DNA of 64,000 nt from Deltaproteobacteria bacterium (GTDB lineage Bacteria > Desulfobacterota > Desulfobacteria > Desulfobacterales > Desulfobacteraceae), in the NCBI GenBank assembly GCA_027858995.1, contig JAQIBP010000034.1, positions 1-64,000 on the forward strand, given 5' to 3'. The notes below the pieces were generated by a model. The model searched no databases, was not told the DNA's origin, and was given only the letters and a program-made list of their open reading frames with translations. The position numbers were made by a program, and so were the translations under genes. Each line of letters opens with the position of its first letter. Within the stretch, counting starts at the first letter, position 1. Positions 15,383 through 24,033 of the stretch are shown piece after piece.

Positions 15383-16684
15383 ATGGGTGAACAAGTCAGC
15401 AAGCAAAAGATTGGAAATGACAGTTCTTTAGCTTTAGCTTTAGCTATTGGTATTATGCTTTCACCAGATACCCTTGCCATGCTGGGAAATTTTTTTGGAA
15501 AAACAGGGAATAGAGGATTTCTCTTAATTATTTTCAGTTTAATAATCTATTTAATTTTATTTTCACAATACAAACATTTTTTCATTTTTTTATCTGATAT
15601 TAAGATGTTAAAAAAAACTGTGGGAACTACTCCTGCCTTTTTCCCTTTTTTTGTTAAAAGTATAGCTGTTATTTTTCTATCAACCGGACTCCTGGTATCT
15701 TCAGGGTTTGTATTCAATGAAGTGTTTTTATACTGGTTTCCCAATTTCGGATTTGCATTTATTTTATTGGGATTGCTACTTGGTCTGCAATTATTACCAG
15801 TTAAGGTGGCTCTCTATTCACAAGTCGCCTTTTGTGTCATTTCAATTTCAGCCCTTTTAGTTTTAATCATTTCAGGAATCATGCAAGCCGATCAATTGAT
15901 TGATTTGAAACCGGGAGATATTGACTATTCGACTAATGGTTTTGGATTAGGTGCATATTTTCTGCCCCTGCTGTTTTTTATCGGTTTTGAGATGGGCTTT
16001 CCTATTTGGAATAAATCAGATCAGGATGTCCCCCAAAAAAACAGTATATTATTTGTGGTTGTTATATTCATGAGCATGCTCTTTATCCTGTGGGGTTATG
16101 TTTTGCTTTTATATATTCCCATGGAAAAATTGATGAACACCAACATTCCCCATATGATCGCTGCAAAAAATATACTGGGTGCTCCAGGCAGGTTTATTAT
16201 GGGAATAATTGTTATTTCAGGGTCTCTGGCTGCTGTTAATGCTCTTTTTACAACTATCTCACAACAGGGATCAATGCTTTTGCAAATAAAGATGCTGCCA
16301 GGTAATATAAAAATATCCAAAATTATCATTTTATCTTTAACTTTAATTATCGCTGGTATGATGGCAGGGGGTATGGCTGGTGCAGAAGAGCTTGAAACCT
16401 TTATAAGGGCATCACTGATTCTCTGGCTGATATCATATTCAATGATATCAATTTCTTATATTTTTATATTGAGCAAGTCGAACAAAAGGTATCATACCAA
16501 TTTTTTATTAAAAACAGTAATAAGTGTAATGTGCTTATTGATATTGGGAATCACCATCCTTATATTAACTCTAATGGATGACAAGTCCATTCTAATTTTT
16601 AAGTTTTTGGGAGTGGCACTTTTCATAAGTCTCATTCCAGGTTTTATTCTTATGTTAAGAGATGCTAAAGCTTTTAAAAGATAG
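15383..16684 (+). CDS. APC-superfamily permease-like membrane protein
   Basis: 433 aa with about twelve hydrophobic helices and few charged loops. The fold pattern (unwound first helix region LAIGIMLSPDTLAMLG, then FFIGFEMGFPIWNKSDQDVP around helix 6) resembles amino-acid/polyamine/organocation permeases. The substrate cannot be inferred. AGGAG at 15366-15370 is 12 bases from the ATG, rather far, so initiation may be weak. It lies between the disrupted membrane gene and the selenorhodanese candidate, 42 bases ahead of the latter, possibly co-transcribed. Confidence 0.7.
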   Translation: MGEQVSKQKIGNDSSLALALAIGIMLSPDTLAMLGNFFGKTGNRGFLLIIFSLIIYLILFSQYKHFFIFLSDIKMLKKTVGTTPAFFPFFVKSIAVIFLSTGLLVSSGFVFNEVFLYWFPNFGFAFILLGLLLGLQLLPVKVALYSQVAFCVISISALLVLIISGIMQADQLIDLKPGDIDYSTNGFGLGAYFLPLLFFIGFEMGFPIWNKSDQDVPQKNSILFVVVIFMSMLFILWGYVLLLYIPMEKLMNTNIPHMIAAKNILGAPGRFIMGIIVISGSLAAVNALFTTISQQGSMLLQIKMLPGNIKISKIIILSLTLIIAGMMAGGMAGAEELETFIRASLILWLISYSMISISYIFILSKSNKRYHTNFLLKTVISVMCLLILGITILILTLMDDKSILIFKFLGVALFISLIPGFILMLRDAKAFKR

Positions 16685-16726
16685 AGTTATAAATTAATTT
16701 TTAAATAAAATTTAGGAGGAAAAGAA

Positions 16727-17140
16727 ATGAAACTATTAAGAAAAAGAACGTTTTTGACACTATTTATATTGGCTGCTGTTTTTACACTGCTGGCTTCAAC
16801 AAGTGCTGTGGCAAATGTTGATAGAATGACCAAAGAAGAATTAAAACAAATCATGGGAGAAGAGACTGTCTTGATTCTTGACGTACGAGCCGGTCGAGAT
16901 TGGAGCTCATCTGAATTGAAAATCAAAGGATCTGAGCGTGTTTCGCCGCAGGATTTCAAATCCTGGTCAAATAGATATCCCAAAGATAAGACTTTGGTTT
17001 TATATTGTGCATGATCCAGCGAAGCTACAAGTGCCGGTCTGGCACAAAAATTATTGTCAAATGGATATACTAAGGTTTATGCACTGAAAGGCGGCTGGAA
17101 AGAGTGGTTCAGGGCAAAATTCCCTGTTGAAGACAAATAA
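16727..17140 (+). CDS. Exported rhodanese, probable selenoprotein (UGA = Sec96)
   Basis: 137 aa if the in-frame TGA at 17012-17014 is read as selenocysteine. Residues 1-29 form a signal peptide (basic start, hydrophobic core, cleavage after AVA), so the protein acts in the periplasm. The rhodanese domain spans LILDVRAGRDW to the end, with VLYCA-U-SSEATSAGL at the active-site loop. Relatives I know have YCACPNEATSA, so Sec replaces a conserved Cys. The frame stays open after the TGA for 41 codons of good rhodanese sequence (KVYALKGGWKEWF) to TAA 17138-17140. A SECIS-like hairpin lies at 17031-17045. AGGAGG precedes ATG 16727. If the TGA were a true stop, the product would lose half its domain. 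The likely role is sulfur or selenium transfer, or thiol redox, outside the cytoplasm. Confidence 0.82.
17012..17045 (+). other. In-frame UGA and bacterial SECIS-like hairpin
   Basis: UGA at 17012-17014 is followed after 16 bases by GTGCC-GGTCT-GGCAC (17031-17045), a perfect 5-bp GC-rich stem with a five-base loop. Bacterial SECIS elements sit directly downstream of the UGA and need G at the loop start. The E. coli fdhF SECIS loop is also GGUCU at a similar distance (18 bases from UGA to loop there, 21 here). The stem is short and no clear lower helix was found, the main weakness. Confidence 0.75.
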
Positions 17141-17170
17141 GTTTTATGTATAAAAACAGAGGAGGACAAA

Positions 17171-17536
17171 TTGGCAGAGAAAAATGAATTAATTAAAAAT
17201 ATTCCATTTTCAGAAGCTGTAAATATTACAGAGCTTGTAGATTATGAGGAGGGAAGAGTTGTATCCAGGACACTGACCAGCAAATCAAACATCAATATTA
17301 CACTGTTTGCTTTTGACAAAGAGGAGGAGATCAGTGCCCATACATCGCCGGGTGATGCCATGATACAGATCCTTGACGGGGAAGCGTTGATAAATATTGA
17401 CGGGGAAAAGATTGCAGCTGTTACAGGACAGGTTGTTGTTATGCCTGCAAATGTTCCCCATTCTGTTAGTGCTGTGACTCAGTTTAAGATGATACTGACT
17501 GTGGTTAAACAACCAGTCGGAATTCAGGGGTTATAG
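17171..17536 (+). CDS. Small cupin-domain protein
   Basis: 121 aa, single cupin barrel. Cupin motif 1 shows EISAHTSPGDAMIQILDGEA (partly degenerate histidines) and motif 2 MPANVPHSVSA. Metal binding by His in both motifs is likely, but the reaction is unknown. The start is TTG 17171 with GGAGG at 17161-17165. It lies 30 bases after the selenorhodanese and is probably in the same transcript. It ends convergently with the ThiS-like gene. Confidence 0.82.
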   Translation: MAEKNELIKNIPFSEAVNITELVDYEEGRVVSRTLTSKSNINITLFAFDKEEEISAHTSPGDAMIQILDGEALINIDGEKIAAVTGQVVVMPANVPHSVSAVTQFKMILTVVKQPVGIQGL

Positions 17537-17564
17537 CGATAGAAAAAGTAAAGAAAAAATGAAT

Positions 17565-17762
17565 TTATCCTCCTGCAACAAGGGGAAGCAGTTGAATTTT
17601 TGAGTTGTCTGGAATAATGGTTTCTTTAAATTTTGGGCTTGAAACAAGCCTGCCGTTAAGGCGGACAACTGAACAGAACTCTACATTATCAAGTGTTTTT
17701 AAAAGAGCTGCAATGGTCAGGTTGTTTGACCATTGCAGCTCTTTTTCATCAACTTCAATCAT
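17565..17762 (-). CDS. MoaD/ThiS-family sulfur-carrier protein
   Basis: 65 aa with a ubiquitin-like fold pattern and the essential C-terminal Gly-Gly (LLPLVAGG), the site of adenylation and thiocarboxylation. MoaD-like carriers supply sulfur for the pterin dithiolene of Mo/W cofactors. It starts 3 bases after the AOR stop and is evidently translated with it, so a dedicated role in tungstopterin supply or AOR maturation is likely. Similar carriers are commonly found next to AOR genes. Confidence 0.85.
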   Translation of the reverse strand: MIEVDEKELQWSNNLTIAALLKTLDNVEFCSVVRLNGRLVSSPKFKETIIPDNSKIQLLPLVAGG

Positions 17763-17765
17763 TGT

Positions 17766-19904
17766 TTATTCAACACCGCTCTTTTTCAAAATTTCCAAAA
17801 CTTCAGGAAAATCAATACCAAGACGTTTTACAGTTTTAACAGTGGGGATTCCGTTTTTTGTCCATCCGCGGCGTTCATAAACTGCATCTGTCAGCAGTTC
17901 ATACTGCTCTTCTCTTTTCTCTCTTAATACAGCTGTTTTCTTTTTTGTATCCATACCGCTTATATCCATGCTGTATTTTTCTTTGAGCTGCGTATCATAA
18001 AGTTCCTGTCTTGATTCATATTCTTCTTCAGTCACAGGCCCCATGGCTCTATAGGGAATGGTATCATGTTCCCTTGTTCCATATCCCATTTTAAGATTAA
18101 AAACTCTCTGGAAATTATAAACAGCCTCACTCATGGCAATGAGACCATCACTATCTGTTTTTTTGCCAGTAATTGCGCTGAAAAAGTCTGCATACCATCC
18201 TATGTGTTTAACAACTTTTGCAGGTTCTGGATTGTCTTTATTGTCTTCAGGAACAACATCATTCCAGGGAAGCTTGCAAAGACCGCAAAGACCGAACCAG
18301 GTTCTGAACATGGGAAACCAGTGAAGGGCTTCTGCTTTGTCCTCAAAGCTTGGCATGAAATTATGAACCATATCAAGGAAGATAAGCCAGGCTTCATCAT
18401 GCTGGGGGCCCTTGAGGGCAAGACCGTAGCCGCCCTGCTGTGCCAGAGATTCCTTGGTAATGTATTCAGAGAATTCAAGGCCTTTGGATTCCATGCCAAT
18501 ATCCTGCATAAAGGCCATGTCTGCTCCAAAGTCCTTTGCAAAGATTTCTTTCATCTTTCTGACGCCTTTGCCCACGATAATACCAAATCCTTCGCCCTTT
18601 GCCATCTGATGAATGATTTCAAGGGTATTGAATCTATTTCCAAAGCTTAAATCCATTCCATTTGTATGTTTGGTTGTAATCTGGCTGTTTTCAAAGCACT
18701 CCATGACAAATCCAATGGAAGTCCCCACGGAAATAGTATCCATGCCATAGGCATCACAATAAAAATTAATCTCAAGAATGGTCTGGGCATCAAAGATTCC
18801 AAGATTGGAACCGCATCCAGCAACAGTCTCATACTCAGGTCCGTCAACAAATACTTTTTTACCTTTGTAAGGTCCAGTAAAAGGTGAAAAATCTTTTACT
18901 CCATGGGAACAGGCTACAGCACAGCCTTTCCAGCAGCCGTCAAAACCTTTATCAAAAATTAGTTCAAAAGCCTCTTCTCCTATAAGCTTACTCTTAGGGT
19001 GTGAACCAAATTTAAAGTTATTAACCGGCAGGCAGTCATGATCATTCATTATTGGTACAATATGGGTGGTTCCCACAAGCGCCATGCGATTCTGCTTTGG
19101 ATCAAGCTCATTAATCTCTTTTGCATAAGTTTTAGTAACAAGTTTCATTGCATCCAGATCAGAAGGATTATTTGATTTCATGGAAATTGGAGCATATCTT
19201 GCCACGATGGCTTTAACTTTTTTATCAGCAAAAACAGTTCCAATACCACCTCGACCGGCCTGTTTATATCTCACTCTTTTACGCCCGGCATCCCACCATG
19301 AAAAGTTAAGACAGCCGAAAAATGTATTTTCAGCTCCAGGCCCTGCGCTTACAACAGAAACATTAACAGGTTTGTCTTCGTCAAAATGGTGGGTCAAACT
19401 ATTTGAAAGTTCATAGGAATCTTGTGGAAGGTTTTTGGCTTCAAAGATTTTGATTCTGTTTTCGATTCCGTCAATGAGAATAACAGTATCTTCCTTTGCT
19501 TTGCCGTCAACCTGAAGAACATCAAAGCCGGAAAATTTTTTATAGGGTCCAAAATATCCTCCAACATTAGAATCAATGGGAATTCCTGTTAAAGGAGAAA
19601 TAGAAGTTACAATACTTTTTCCGCCGCCTGGATAGCCGGGAGTTCCGCCAAGAGGGCCGGAAGAAATACAGATTGCATTTTCAGGGTCATTCCATTTTGT
19701 ATCCCCGGAAACCGCATTCCACATCAGCCATAAATCATACCCTTTCCCTCCGATAAATTTATCTTTTATCTTCTCTTCGATTGGCTTTATAATGATATCA
19801 TTTGCATCAAGATTAATGCGAAGGGATTGATCTGTATATCCTTTTTCTATCTCTGCTTTTTCATAGGAAATGGCTGTCATCTCTTTTAAATTAATTTGTC
19901 CCAT
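17766..19904 (-). CDS. Aldehyde:ferredoxin oxidoreductase family (tungsten/molybdenum)
   Basis: 712 aa, longer than the roughly 600-aa archaeal AOR. N-terminal pterin-binding signatures are KFIGGKGYDLWLMW and SSGPLGGTPGYPGGGKS (about 81-97). The [4Fe-4S] ligands are Cys324, Cys328, Cys332 (CWKGCAVAC) and a distal Cys in FGLCGLCKLPW. DTIS in CDAYGMDTIS is the second pterin loop. AOR enzymes interconvert aldehydes or carboxylates, or in BamB relatives reduce aromatic acyl-CoA, with ferredoxin. The sequence looks closer to classical AOR than to BamB, but the substrate is not decidable. AAAGGAG precedes ATG 19904. A ThiS-like gene follows. Confidence 0.9.
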   Translation of the reverse strand: MGQINLKEMTAISYEKAEIEKGYTDQSLRINLDANDIIIKPIEEKIKDKFIGGKGYDLWLMWNAVSGDTKWNDPENAICISSGPLGGTPGYPGGGKSIVTSISPLTGIPIDSNVGGYFGPYKKFSGFDVLQVDGKAKEDTVILIDGIENRIKIFEAKNLPQDSYELSNSLTHHFDEDKPVNVSVVSAGPGAENTFFGCLNFSWWDAGRKRVRYKQAGRGGIGTVFADKKVKAIVARYAPISMKSNNPSDLDAMKLVTKTYAKEINELDPKQNRMALVGTTHIVPIMNDHDCLPVNNFKFGSHPKSKLIGEEAFELIFDKGFDGCWKGCAVACSHGVKDFSPFTGPYKGKKVFVDGPEYETVAGCGSNLGIFDAQTILEINFYCDAYGMDTISVGTSIGFVMECFENSQITTKHTNGMDLSFGNRFNTLEIIHQMAKGEGFGIIVGKGVRKMKEIFAKDFGADMAFMQDIGMESKGLEFSEYITKESLAQQGGYGLALKGPQHDEAWLIFLDMVHNFMPSFEDKAEALHWFPMFRTWFGLCGLCKLPWNDVVPEDNKDNPEPAKVVKHIGWYADFFSAITGKKTDSDGLIAMSEAVYNFQRVFNLKMGYGTREHDTIPYRAMGPVTEEEYESRQELYDTQLKEKYSMDISGMDTKKKTAVLREKREEQYELLTDAVYERRGWTKNGIPTVKTVKRLGIDFPEVLEILKKSGVE

Positions 19905-20128
19905 CTTGGTTACTCCTTTGGAAATTTTTTTAAATCATTTGCGGTTAAAGTCTGTAAATTATAATTTACGGATATTTTTTTTAGGTGGCATAGTATCATA
20001 TATTTGGATTTAAGTATATCAACTTGCAGGCAAAAATTTACCTGGAAATTAATGGTCGCCATATATGATTTCTACAATACCAAGTCATTGTCACATGAAG
20101 CTATTTAGGTTTAAATATGTAAAAAACC

Positions 20129-20157
20129 TTGACTTTTCACACTATTCATAGTTTATC
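20129..20157 (+). promoter_or_regulatory. Possible promoter of the yggT-divIVA-pilT region
   Basis: TTGACT (20129-20134) and TTTATC (20152-20157) have a 17-base spacer and lie 43 bases before the yggT ATG. The -10 match is weak. The rest of 19905-20200 shows no gene. Confidence 0.35.
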
Positions 20158-20200
20158 AGAAAGTTGGAAGTGATAAAATAATATAATAAAGGTAATATAA

Positions 20201-20500
20201 ATGCTCATATTTGCAAATTTTTTTGAAGCCACAGCAGTTGTTCTTGATTATGCACTGAATATTTATATGTGGATTGTTATTGCAGGAGCTGTTTTGTCAT
20301 GGGTAAGTCCTGATCCTTACAATCCTATTGTAAGATTTATCAATACAGCCACAGAACCAGTGTTTTACCAAATCAGAAAAAGGCTTCCTGTAAGTTTTGG
20401 AGGGCTTGACTTGTCTCCTATTATTGTAATTCTCGCTATTATTTTTCTCCAGACATTTGTTGTAAACAGTCTTCACGGGCTGGCACGGTCAATAGTATAA
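20201..20500 (+). CDS. YggT-family membrane protein
   Basis: 99 aa with two hydrophobic helices flanking an amphipathic loop. AGAVLSWVSPDPYNPIVRFI and TATEPVFYQIRKRLP are hallmarks of YggT/YlmG. The family is implicated in division, membrane organisation or osmotic tolerance in bacteria and plastids. It lies 30 bases before a DivIVA-domain gene, a pairing widely conserved near division genes. Confidence 0.9.
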   Translation: MLIFANFFEATAVVLDYALNIYMWIVIAGAVLSWVSPDPYNPIVRFINTATEPVFYQIRKRLPVSFGGLDLSPIIVILAIIFLQTFVVNSLHGLARSIV

Positions 20501-20530
20501 TAGAGGTATAAAAAGAGAGGAATCCTAATT

Positions 20531-21031
20531 ATGGGTATAACGCCATTGGTTGTTCAGCAAAAAGAGTTTACAACAAGATTCAGAGGGTTTGATGTACAGG
20601 AAGTGGACATTTTCCTTGAAGACATTACAACAGAACTTGCTAATTTAAATAATGCCATTCAAACTATTAAAGAAAAAAATCACCTGCTGAACCTGGAGAA
20701 TCAGGGATACAAAAAAAGAGAAAGCTCTATGAAAAATGCCATGATCCAGTCCCAGAAAGTTCTGGATCAGATGAAGGCAAATGCTCAAAAATCTTCCCAG
20801 GTGATCATAGCTAATGCAGAAGTTCAAGCAGAGAAAATGTTGAACAGAGCACATAAAAGATTGTCCCAGCTTCACAGCGATATTATTGAGCTCAAACGTC
20901 AACGGATTCAGCTTGAAATGCAGATCAGTGCAGTACTTGATTCCCATTCAAAAATGCTTGAAATGACAAAGGAAGAAAACAAGGCTGCAGATGAGACTGA
21001 TTCTACTATAAAATTTATTAAACGAGCATGA
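20531..21031 (+). CDS. DivIVA-domain coiled-coil protein
   Basis: 166 aa. The DivIVA N-terminal domain is clear (TPLVVQQKEFTTRFRGFDVQ, then EVDIFLEDI), the part that binds membrane curvature. A long coiled coil (about 35-150) and a short basic tail follow. DivIVA-type proteins organise poles and septa. In Desulfobacterota they are usually next to yggT, as here. AGAGAGGAA precedes ATG 20531. Confidence 0.88.
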   Translation: MGITPLVVQQKEFTTRFRGFDVQEVDIFLEDITTELANLNNAIQTIKEKNHLLNLENQGYKKRESSMKNAMIQSQKVLDQMKANAQKSSQVIIANAEVQAEKMLNRAHKRLSQLHSDIIELKRQRIQLEMQISAVLDSHSKMLEMTKEENKAADETDSTIKFIKRA

Positions 21032-21151
21032 GCTATTAAATTTGAGTTTTTAATTATGAATTATATAAAAACAGGAAATCAATAATTAAACAAGGAATAA
21101 ATCATTAATGCAAAAATTTAGAATTATGCATTAAAAAGTAGAGGTGACAGA

Positions 21152-22234
21152 ATGGCTGAAATTGATGCCTTTTTTAAATTATTGCATGAACAGGGAGCTT
21201 CGGATCTTCATCTGGCTTCTGGGCAGCAGCCGGCATTAAGAATTTATGGTGAGATTGAACGTATAAAATATGATGTTTTAACCAGTGATAAATTAAGAAG
21301 TCTTTTATATGAAATAACCTCCCAGGAAAAGATAAAAGTTTTTGAAGAGACCGGAGATGTGGATTTTGGATATGAAATCCCAGGGCTTGCCAGATACAGG
21401 GCAAATTATTTCATGCAGAAAAACGGTATCTCAGCTGTATTCCGTGAGATTCCTTCGGAGATTTTGACTGCAGAACAGCTTGGACTTCCTTCTGTGATTT
21501 CAAAACTTGCTGACCTTCCAAGGGGTCTTGTCCTTGTAACCGGACCAACAGGTTCTGGTAAATCAACTACTATTGCCGCTGTTATTGATCAAGCCAACCG
21601 GACTAGAAAAGATCATATTATTACACTTGAAGATCCCATAGAGTTTGTACACAGGAGTCAAAAGAGTATTGTCAGCCACAGGGAGGTAGGACTGCATACT
21701 GAAACATTTGCATCAGCATTGAGAGGGGCATTGCGCGAAGATCCAGATATTATTCTTGTTGGTGAATTAAGGGATTTGGAGACCACTGCTCTTGCCATAG
21801 AAGCCTCTTCCACAGGTCATCTTGTATTTGGTACCCTGCATACATCAAGTGCTGCTAAAACCGTTGACAGAATTATTGAAATGTTTCCGGCGACTGAACA
21901 GGCTCAGATACGATCTACACTGGCAGATGGTCTAAGAGCCATTGTTGCCCAGACTTTGTTTAAAAGAGTTGATATAAAAGGCAGATGCGCAGCATTGGAA
22001 ATTCTCGTAGCAACACCGGCTGTGCGTAATCTTATCCGGGAAGCTAAAACTCATCAGGTACCATCCATGATTCAAACAGGAAAGCAATATGGAATGCAGC
22101 TGTTGGATGATGCCATCATGAGTTTGTACCAAAAGCGTTGGATAAGCGCTGATGATGCATATAGCAAGGCAAATAATAAATCCCTGTTCAGACCATTTTT
22201 GAAAAATAAACCATCTGATTTTACAGAAGCTTAA
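21152..22234 (+). CDS. pilT: Type IV pilus twitching-motility ATPase PilT
   Basis: 360-aa hexameric retraction ATPase of the GspE/PilT family. The start GASDLHLASGQQPALRI is typical. Walker A is GPTGSGKST (about 130-138). The Asp box (ITLEDPIEFVH), Walker B region (DPDIILVGELRD) and His box (GHLVFGTLHT) are all intact. It powers pilus disassembly at the inner membrane. A second ATPase follows 31 bases later. The alignment complex is encoded separately at 40-45 kb. Assembly ATPase pilB is not in the window. Confidence 0.92.
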   Translation: MAEIDAFFKLLHEQGASDLHLASGQQPALRIYGEIERIKYDVLTSDKLRSLLYEITSQEKIKVFEETGDVDFGYEIPGLARYRANYFMQKNGISAVFREIPSEILTAEQLGLPSVISKLADLPRGLVLVTGPTGSGKSTTIAAVIDQANRTRKDHIITLEDPIEFVHRSQKSIVSHREVGLHTETFASALRGALREDPDIILVGELRDLETTALAIEASSTGHLVFGTLHTSSAAKTVDRIIEMFPATEQAQIRSTLADGLRAIVAQTLFKRVDIKGRCAALEILVATPAVRNLIREAKTHQVPSMIQTGKQYGMQLLDDAIMSLYQKRWISADDAYSKANNKSLFRPFLKNKPSDFTEA

Positions 22235-22265
22235 AATTATTTTATAAAGTTAACAGGAAAATGGA

Positions 22266-23429
22266 ATGAAAAAACAGCAAATTGATCATATCCTTTCCAA
22301 AATGCTGGAATCCCATGACAATGTTTCAGATTTGAATTTTACACCGGGTAAACCTCTACAGGTTGAAAGTTCAGGGGAGCTGGTTACAGTGGATATGGAC
22401 CCGCCTTTTGAAATACTTACTCCTTTTCAGACTGAAATAGTTGCTCTGAACCTGATTGATAATAGTCGGAAATTGACTGAAACTCTTATCAGAGAGGGAT
22501 CTTGTGACCTCTCCTACCAGCTTGGAGATAAAGCCCGTTTCAGGGTGAACATATTTTCAAGATCAGGTAAGTATTCCATTGTTTTAAGAAAACTTGAAAC
22601 AAAAATTCCAACTATTAAAAATCTGGATCTTCCCAAGGCTTTCTACACCATGGCAGAAGAAAAAAATGGTATTATTTTTGTCACAGGAGCTACAGGTTCT
22701 GGTAAAACAACATCCCTTGCTGCATTGCTCGATAAAATAAACACAAGTAAATCAGTTCATGTGATAACCCTTGAAGATCCAATTGAATACCAGCATTCCC
22801 AAAAAAAATCCACTTTTAACCAGCGGGAACTTGGAGCTGATTTTGATACCTTTGCAAGAGGTTTAAGAGCTGCTTTGCGCCAGGCTCCAAAGGTGATTCT
22901 TGTGGGAGAAATGCGGGATCGGGAAACTGTGGAAATAGGTCTTGCAGCAGCTGAAACAGGTCATCTTGTTCTCTCAACACTGCACACTGTTGATTCAGGT
23001 CAAACTATTAACCGTGTTCTTGGGATGTTTTCCTCTGAAGAGGAGAGACAGATCAGGATTCGTCTTGCAGATTCATTAAGATGGATCGTATCCCAGAGAT
23101 TATTACCAAAACTTGGAGGAGGCAGGGTGGCTGCCTTTGAAGTTATGGCAACTAATCTCAGGGTAAAAGATTCTGTCCTGCATGGAGAATCCGAAGGAAA
23201 GACATTCAATGATATCATTACTGCAGGCAAAGCACAGGGTATGATCTCCTTTGATGAATATATAGTTTCACTTTATGAAGAGGGGAAGATCAATGAGGAT
23301 ATAGCCACATCCTATGCTTCAAGAAAAGATGTTGTAGGGCGGGGTATTGATTCAATCAAGAGTACCAGGGGACAGACCACTACAAATATTGACTCATTGG
23401 AACTTGATCGTGGATACCAGGGGAATTAA
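22266..23429 (+). CDS. PilT/PilU-type ATPase
   Basis: 387 aa, paralogous to the preceding PilT. The motifs are GATGSGKTTS (Walker A), ITLEDPIEYQH (Asp box), PKVILVGEMRD (Walker B) and GHLVLSTLHT (His box). Being second in the pair and with a longer, non-conserved C-terminal tail (residues 355-387, Thr/Ser-rich), it fills the place of PilU, the PilT-dependent accessory retraction motor. That function is inferred from order. The N-terminal domain is more divergent than in PilT. It lies 3 bases from the next gene. Confidence 0.85.
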   Translation: MKKQQIDHILSKMLESHDNVSDLNFTPGKPLQVESSGELVTVDMDPPFEILTPFQTEIVALNLIDNSRKLTETLIREGSCDLSYQLGDKARFRVNIFSRSGKYSIVLRKLETKIPTIKNLDLPKAFYTMAEEKNGIIFVTGATGSGKTTSLAALLDKINTSKSVHVITLEDPIEYQHSQKKSTFNQRELGADFDTFARGLRAALRQAPKVILVGEMRDRETVEIGLAAAETGHLVLSTLHTVDSGQTINRVLGMFSSEEERQIRIRLADSLRWIVSQRLLPKLGGGRVAAFEVMATNLRVKDSVLHGESEGKTFNDIITAGKAQGMISFDEYIVSLYEEGKINEDIATSYASRKDVVGRGIDSIKSTRGQTTTNIDSLELDRGYQGN

Positions 23430-23432
23430 ACT

Positions 23433-24026
23433 ATGGATGTGACATGTAAAAACTGTAAACTCAAATTAACTATTCCAGATCACAAAATTTCAAAAGATAA
23501 GGATTCAAAATTTAAATGTCCGAAATGCAAAGAACAGATCAAAATCCCAGTTGTGAAACCGGTAAAGCAAAATTTTAATTTTCCCCTTGATAAAGAACTA
23601 AATACTCTTGCGCTTGTCTGTGTCAGCAGTGGTGATTTACAAAAAAAGATCTATTCTGTTGTCAGCAGTATTGGCTTTGATGCCAAGGGAGTCACAACAA
23701 CAAAAGAGGCATTGAAAGAACTTGAATACCATATTTATCCCCTTGTTATAATTGATGAAGCTTTTGATCAGAACAGGGGAGTTGAAGGTATTATTGCTAA
23801 ACTAAATACCATTGATATGTCTTTAAGGCGTAAAATCTGTCTTGTTTTAATAAGCAAAAAATTTAATAGCAATGATCATATGTCTGCGTTGCACACAAGT
23901 GTCAACAGTATTGTCGGCATCAATGATATCGAACATCTTACAAATTTTTTGTCCAATATCTTCACAGAGCATAAAAATTTTTACACTATATATAATGCAT
24001 CTTTGAAACTGTCAGAACGAACATAG
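23433..24026 (+). CDS. Zinc-ribbon protein with receiver-like domain
   Basis: 197 aa. The N-terminus is an MJ0042-type zinc ribbon with CKNC (residues 5-8) and CPKC (about 30-33). From about residue 65 a receiver-like alpha/beta domain follows (LALVCVSSGDLQKKIYSVVS, PLVIIDEAFDQN), with an Asp at the usual phosphoacceptor strand end but without the typical switch residues clearly visible. It is tightly coupled to the two retraction ATPases, suggesting a regulatory or scaffold role in pilus or gliding control (inference). Confidence 0.7.
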   Translation: MDVTCKNCKLKLTIPDHKISKDKDSKFKCPKCKEQIKIPVVKPVKQNFNFPLDKELNTLALVCVSSGDLQKKIYSVVSSIGFDAKGVTTTKEALKELEYHIYPLVIIDEAFDQNRGVEGIIAKLNTIDMSLRRKICLVLISKKFNSNDHMSALHTSVNSIVGINDIEHLTNFLSNIFTEHKNFYTIYNASLKLSERT

Positions 24027-24033
24027 AAGAGGG

